From: Desulfobulbaceae bacterium
Lineage (GTDB): Bacteria; Desulfobacterota; Desulfobulbia; Desulfobulbales; Desulfocapsaceae
Length of the DNA: 7,857 nucleotides
Reading direction: 5' to 3'
NCBI GenBank assembly: GCA_030632405.1
Contig: DAOVUU010000101.1
Coordinates: 1 to 7,857, forward strand
Shown here: one piece after another, positions 4,151 to 7,857 of the stretch
Position numbering within the stretch: the stretch's first letter is position 1
Layout of the letters: each line of letters begins with the position of its first letter
Notes under the pieces: generated by a model
Databases searched by the model: none
Told to the model about the DNA's origin: nothing
The model's input: only the letters and a program-made list of their open reading frames with translations
Program-made: the position numbers and the translations under genes

Positions 4151-6370
4151 GTGGTAGATCAGTATAATGAAAATCAATACGATGACGATTTGACTGTCGG
4201 AGCGGGTGAGTATGAGGAGTATGAATATGATCATACTGATGTAGTCGATCTTTTTGAATTTTCAAATCAGGAAGAATCTCCGACAAGCAGGCTTAAAACT
4301 CTAATTCTATCGATTGATTGGGAGATTACTGACGAGGTTCTTATGCAGTTTAACGAGGAGCTTGTCTATCTGGAGGGTGTCTGGAGCAGTGAAAAAATTA
4401 ATCTTGTTTATGTACAGGCCCTTCAGAATATAAGTAAGTATATTTACCAGAAAAAAGCTAATTCACACCCTAATGCTATAAAATTATTGTTAAAGTTTTA
4501 CTACAATCTTGAAAAAATTGTCTCTTCTGAAGATCTGAGTGATGATGAGAGAAAAGAAATATTGTTTGAAGATGTTAAAAGGTTTGAAAGTCTGAAGCGA
4601 CAAATTTCTCATCATTCCCCGGATAGTAAATTAACGGACAGTGAAGATGGAGATCAAAGTTTGGTAGACCAGCAGACAAATGAAAATGAATTGTTGAATC
4701 TGAAGGCCACTGTCCTTGGAATTGATTGGGAGATCACCGAAGAAGATCTGAGTGATTTACGCCAGGAAGTGGTCCGCCTTGAAGAAAAGTACGCTGAAAG
4801 TCGACCCAAACTTATCTTATTGCAGGGGATAGGAACTTTGGGGGCGTATATAAAAGCCTACAAAAGCAATGCCCATGCTGATTCCTTTAAATTATTGCAT
4901 CTGTTTTTTGAGAGTCTGGAAAAGATAGTAAAAACTCCAATGAGTCTGGAAGAAGAAAAAGCAATTCTTTTTCCGACAATTGATGAATTTAATTCCTTTA
5001 AAAGTTTACTTGGCCCGACAGTTACTTCTGGCACTGTCTCTGGTGAAGAGGATAAAGGAGAGGATGGCGTTGTAGAGTTACCTGAAGAAACGGATGAGAT
5101 CCAACCCGCTTTGGATGGTTTTGATGATATGCAACCTGCTCTGGCTGATTTTCAGGAAGAGGAAGTCAGGGGGTTTCAAGAAGAAGAGGAGGCCAGTGAG
5201 TTGAGCTCTGATGGCCATATTGATGTTTCAAGCCATATTGATGATTTTTTCGGTGATAGTTCTGAAGATGGTGTTTATGAAGAAACAGCTGAACAGACGA
5301 GCCCTGTATCTGTCGACGAAGAGTCTGTCATTTCAGGCGTCGATATCGATTATGATGATAGTGATTTAAATGATGCGTTATCTGTTTCTGTTGATGATGG
5401 GATAGATGATGAGCCTGAAAGTTCTGGTGACCTTCAATCAGTTGACAGGGATCTGGCGCTGCAGGGAGTGGATGTTGAAACAGAAGCCGATGATGATTCT
5501 GATGAAGAGGAATTGCCCATGGAGGATTCCGGTGTGTTGGCTCCGGCTCTGGGTGAAAGTGATCAGACATCAGCCTATAGTGTGACTTCTCTGTCTGCCC
5601 CTGCGGCGGAGGGAAGTGTTGATGGAAAAATACATGAAACACTCGATGATTTTTTTGTTGATGAGGAGCCGGGTATAGAAATTGCTGCAGAACCAGAACA
5701 CGATATCGAGCCCCAGAGCGATATCCCGTCCTCTGAAGTGGAGGATGAAGAACAGGCTGCCGGTGAAGAAGAAGATGTTTTTGATGGTGTCGTAACTGAG
5801 GTTGATAGCAATTTAGATGCATTTTTGGGCACGGAAGAGGGCCTCGAAGAAGTTGAAGAGCAGTTGGAAGTGAGTGATATAGAAGTTGACCATGAGGTTA
5901 GCGAGATTCCTGATGAGGGGGAAGAGATTGTTAAAGAGGAGGAAGTTGTTTTTGAGTTGGTGACTTCTCCTGTTGAAGAAGATGAATCGGACAGTATGGA
6001 CGAATCCTCCGGTGTTCTGCCTGAACAGGCTTTAGCCATAGGGCGGTATATCGATGATTTAGATATGGGTTTTGATGAAAAGATAATTGAAAAGATCGCT
6101 TTGGAAATCGGTCAACTGCGACAGCATTGGGCAGATAAAACTCTTGAAATGTCCCTTTTGGAATTGCTTGCAACGGTTACTCAGCATATCGACCGGTTTC
6201 GGTTTGATTCAGATTCTGAGGCGTATGAATTGCTTCAGTCAAATTATGCTGCTCTGGAGATGCTGGAAGAGGGTATGCTGGAGCAAAATCAGGAAGTACT
6301 GTTTGGTGAGATATCCAAAGTATTGACCTGGCAGCAGGACCTGTTGTTTCAACAAATCATGCCAAAATGA
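4151..6370 (+). CDS. Large acidic protein with three helical repeats, MglA-linked, unknown function
   Basis: I do not recognise this 739-residue protein. It starts at GTG 4151, 11 bases after mglA, with only a weak GAGAG upstream, so coupling is likely. The N-terminus is acidic (residues 11-40). A helical unit of roughly 105 residues occurs at about 47-152 and again at 181-288. Both share IDWEIT (55-60, 191-196), a KLL-LEKIV helix (111-124, 247-260) and an EILF/AILF end. A third, diverged copy at 626-735 keeps the length and the LL-Y-LE and VLF positions. Between copies two and three lies a roughly 325-residue acidic, Ser-rich, probably disordered linker (297-622) with IDDFF (363-367), LDDFF (498-502), LDAFL (555-559) and a tandem QPALDGF/QPALADF. 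There is no signal peptide, membrane helix or catalytic motif. A scaffold or GTPase effector is my inference. Confidence 0.85.
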   Translation: MVDQYNENQYDDDLTVGAGEYEEYEYDHTDVVDLFEFSNQEESPTSRLKTLILSIDWEITDEVLMQFNEELVYLEGVWSSEKINLVYVQALQNISKYIYQKKANSHPNAIKLLLKFYYNLEKIVSSEDLSDDERKEILFEDVKRFESLKRQISHHSPDSKLTDSEDGDQSLVDQQTNENELLNLKATVLGIDWEITEEDLSDLRQEVVRLEEKYAESRPKLILLQGIGTLGAYIKAYKSNAHADSFKLLHLFFESLEKIVKTPMSLEEEKAILFPTIDEFNSFKSLLGPTVTSGTVSGEEDKGEDGVVELPEETDEIQPALDGFDDMQPALADFQEEEVRGFQEEEEASELSSDGHIDVSSHIDDFFGDSSEDGVYEETAEQTSPVSVDEESVISGVDIDYDDSDLNDALSVSVDDGIDDEPESSGDLQSVDRDLALQGVDVETEADDDSDEEELPMEDSGVLAPALGESDQTSAYSVTSLSAPAAEGSVDGKIHETLDDFFVDEEPGIEIAAEPEHDIEPQSDIPSSEVEDEEQAAGEEEDVFDGVVTEVDSNLDAFLGTEEGLEEVEEQLEVSDIEVDHEVSEIPDEGEEIVKEEEVVFELVTSPVEEDESDSMDESSGVLPEQALAIGRYIDDLDMGFDEKIIEKIALEIGQLRQHWADKTLEMSLLELLATVTQHIDRFRFDSDSEAYELLQSNYAALEMLEEGMLEQNQEVLFGEISKVLTWQQDLLFQQIMPK

Positions 6371-6402
6371 TAAAATAGCAGGGCGTGGTTGTTTCGTGTC
6401 TT

Positions 6403-6419
6403 TTTTTACGACACCATCA
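6403..6419 (+). repeat. Intergenic repeat copy C (TTTTTACGACACCATCA)
   Basis: These 17 bases are identical to 3421-3437. This copy fills the end of the 49-base gap between two converging genes and stops one base before the cytochrome b stop codon. GTGTC (6396-6400) and GACAC (6410-6414) could pair around a 9-base loop, but the stem is too short to call a terminator, and I see no other terminator in this convergent gap. Confidence 0.65.
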
Positions 6420-7262
6420 CTACCTGAAATACGCAACCAGGGAGAATATTGCATAGAAAACCAGCCAGATTGCTATAAAGGAGAGAGCAAAGCGGTTCCG
6501 AGGGGTTTTTGCCTGGGCCAGATATATGGCCATAAGGAAACATGATGGAGCGATTACGCCTGCCAGAAGGGGGGAAAAATAGCGTAAAGTCTCTTGAAGT
6601 CCAAGGAAGAACCAGGGGCCGGAAATATAGGTAACCCCTAACTGCTCGGGTTCCATTGGCGCTAAGATCAGTATTGGCAGACAGAATGCAGTAGAGAGTA
6701 TGAAAAGATTATCTTTGAGAAAGACCCGATGTTTACGCAGGTGACTCCAGAGCAGAATTAACAGGAGAAGATCAAGCGAGATCACGTGATGGAGGTAAAC
6801 CTTCCTCATGCCGCTTTCAGTGATGGAAAACAGGAGATCATTGAGACCGGTGCCAATCAATGGAATTGCCAGGACTATATTTTCTGCAATTATTCCTGCA
6901 GATGACCCTGTGCTGTCCCCCCTGAGAATATAGCCGGTAAAAAGGAGGAGCAGAGCGATTGGCAGGGTGCTGATCAGTTGAATCCAGTTACCTCTGGTAT
7001 ATTTTTCGGTTTCACCATATACAAACACCAGGTGGATAAATGCGAAGAGCAAAAACACCTGACTTGAATAAAAGTGCAGAGATCTGAAGTAACTGCCGAA
7101 CGGCACAATGAGATCAATTGAGGCAGTTGAGTAATAGGGGGTAGTATGTTCGTACTGTATGCCGACCAGGATGCCTGAGAAGAGAGAGACATAAAGGCAG
7201 ATAAGAGCCCACCCGCCCCATTTCACATTTTTAAGGAGACTCAGAGGTCGGATATTTTTCAT
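6420..7262 (-). CDS. Short cytochrome b of a Rieske/cytochrome b (bc-type) complex
   Basis: A 280-residue, strongly hydrophobic protein carrying two b hemes that passes electrons from quinol in the inner membrane. Heme-ligand histidines: H63 and H77 in the second helix (spacing 14), and H159 (next to H158) and H174 in the fourth (spacing 15, as in cytochrome b6 rather than mitochondrial cytochrome b). The C-terminal third has GPWFFLGLQE (215-224) in the place of the quinol-site PEWY motif, followed by RYFSPLLAG, so the b6 and subunit IV parts are fused but short; classical cytochrome b is about 400 residues. The ATG 7262-7260 has only a weak ribosome binding site and begins 19 bases after the Rieske gene. 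The gene converges with the acidic-protein gene. Confidence 0.92.
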   Translation of the reverse strand: MKNIRPLSLLKNVKWGGWALICLYVSLFSGILVGIQYEHTTPYYSTASIDLIVPFGSYFRSLHFYSSQVFLLFAFIHLVFVYGETEKYTRGNWIQLISTLPIALLLLFTGYILRGDSTGSSAGIIAENIVLAIPLIGTGLNDLLFSITESGMRKVYLHHVISLDLLLLILLWSHLRKHRVFLKDNLFILSTAFCLPILILAPMEPEQLGVTYISGPWFFLGLQETLRYFSPLLAGVIAPSCFLMAIYLAQAKTPRNRFALSFIAIWLVFYAIFSLVAYFR

Positions 7263-7281
7263 AGCCAGCTTAGGTGTTGAT

Positions 7282-7701
7282 TCAGGTTGTGACTATGTAG
7301 AATGGGCTGCTTTTACGTTTCTCCACTGGAAACAGAATGAGCGGCTTTTTAGCAGGGCCTTTCACCACATCTCCGGTGGAGGCATGAAACTTACTTTGAT
7401 GACAGGGGCATTCAAGGATATCATCCGTTTCACTGTAGTGCAGTTTGCAACCCAGGTGAGTACATTTTCTCGAAAGAGCCCAGCAGAGATCGCCTTTATC
7501 AAAAAGGATAAAATCTCGAGTAATGAGATATCCCGCCAGGGGTAACTGAGAGGTTATTTTTATATAGTTTGGTTTCCTGGGGATGTTGTACCCGACGAAC
7601 CGAACAACGGGGTAGAAAAGGGCAAGCGACGCAAGGTAGAGAAGAAAGCTGCGCCTTTTCCTATTCGAACCATTGGGATTAGATTGTGAAACTTGTATCA
7701 T
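7282..7701 (-). CDS. Rieske [2Fe-2S] iron-sulfur protein
   Basis: A 139-residue protein that accepts electrons from quinol in a bc-type complex. The cluster site is CTHLGC (80-85) and CPCHQSKF (98-105). C80, H82, C98 and H101 are the ligands, and C85 and C100 can form the usual stabilising disulfide. The second box has Gln where most have Gly (CPCHGS). The N-terminus reads NRKRRSFLLYLASLALFY, a twin-arginine motif (R16-R17) leading into one membrane helix, so it is probably exported folded by the Tat system and kept anchored, with the cluster domain in the periplasm. The start is ATG 7701-7699 with AAGGG about 6-7 bases upstream. It is followed by the cytochrome b gene, its partner, in the same unit; no cytochrome c gene follows. 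Confidence 0.95.
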   Translation of the reverse strand: MIQVSQSNPNGSNRKRRSFLLYLASLALFYPVVRFVGYNIPRKPNYIKITSQLPLAGYLITRDFILFDKGDLCWALSRKCTHLGCKLHYSETDDILECPCHQSKFHASTGDVVKGPAKKPLILFPVEKRKSSPFYIVTT

Positions 7702-7794
7702 TTAAAGCCCTTGGATCTACTTATCTTGATGTATCGGAAAAACAAAGTTTCACCTGGTTAATATATTTTTTTGGATCTGTGAGTTATGAATAGT

Positions 7795-7857
7795 CGTTAG
7801 CTGTTAGCAATTAGCTGTTGGCTTTTAGCTAATAGCTAACGGCTAATAGCCGCACTT
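7795..7857. repeat. Palindromic TTAGC-type repeat cluster at the right edge
   Basis: CGTTAGCTGTTAGC (7795-7808) pairs with GCTAATAGCTAACG (7828-7841) in a 14-bp stem with one G-T pair and a 19-base loop. The loop contains a second direct copy of the left arm, TTAGCTGTTGGC (7811-7822). GGCTAATAGCC (7841-7851) is a further small palindrome. The array continues to, and perhaps past, the window edge. It lies about 95 bases upstream of the Rieske gene. Related words occur at 573-600 in inverted orientation. Confidence 0.75.

Noticed and set aside
5328..5822. 164-codon His/Gln/Pro-rich minus-strand ORF, and the Ser-rich one at 5575-6039
   Set aside because: They are shadows of the acidic low-complexity linker: GAT/GAA codons read backwards give His, Ser and similar runs.
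6396..6414. Possible terminator GTGTC/GACAC in the convergent gap
   Set aside because: The stem is only 5 bp with a 9-base T-rich loop and no T-run follows on either strand; the bases are better explained as part of the dispersed repeat.
7702..7794. Promoter for the Rieske/cytochrome b genes
   Set aside because: Several AT-rich words resemble -10 boxes, but none has a matching -35 at 16-18 bases, so no site is called.

Overview
The window looks like chromosomal DNA from a Gram-negative, moderately AT-rich member of the Desulfobacterota (the former Deltaproteobacteria, sulfate-reducer type). Four things suggest this. There is a small PxxKW-type cysteine-rich protein, a family I associate with that group. 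There is a PilC of the type IV pilus system. There is a roadblock/LC7 protein followed by a Myxococcus-type MglA GTPase. There is a compact two-gene Rieske/cytochrome b module. This is inference from protein families; no rRNA or other marker is present. I see no tRNA, rRNA, CRISPR array, insertion sequence or phage gene.

Layout. (1) 1-546, minus: the N-terminal part of pilC, cut by the window edge. (2) 547-858: a non-coding gap with a TTAGC-type hairpin repeat and a good sigma70-like promoter. (3) 859-1107, plus: the PxxKW cysteine-rich protein, ended by a strong intrinsic terminator at 1137-1170. (4) 2694-1169, minus: tatD then yggS, overlapping by one base as TAATG, possibly preceded by a doubtful 60-codon ORF. 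(5) 2695-3011: a divergent intergenic region with a candidate promoter whose -10 lies in a small palindrome. (6) 3012-6370, plus: a three-gene unit of a roadblock protein (MglB-like), an MglA-like GTPase and a 739-residue acidic protein with three copies of a helical repeat. (7) 7701-6420, minus: a Rieske Fe-S protein and a short cytochrome b. (8) 7702-7857: upstream DNA ending in palindromic TTAGC-type repeats related to those at 573-600.

How the genes may work together. The most interesting region is 3012-6370. MglA is the switch GTPase of cell polarity and pilus or gliding control in Myxococcus, and MglB is its roadblock GAP. Here the pair is followed, 11 bases downstream, by a large unrecognised acidic protein with internally triplicated domains and a roughly 325-residue acidic linker carrying repeated short [IL]D[DA]F[FL] motifs. 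It could be a dedicated effector or scaffold of the GTPase; that is inference. The pilC gene in the same window shows that type IV pili, a known MglA-controlled machine, are likely present. The Rieske/cytochrome b pair is a minimal quinol-oxidising bc-type complex with no cytochrome c gene beside it. The tatD-yggS and PxxKW genes are housekeeping or small accessory genes.

Two families of short intergenic repeats are dispersed through the gaps: one with core TTTTTACGACACCATCA, and one built of AGCTATTAGC-type palindromes.
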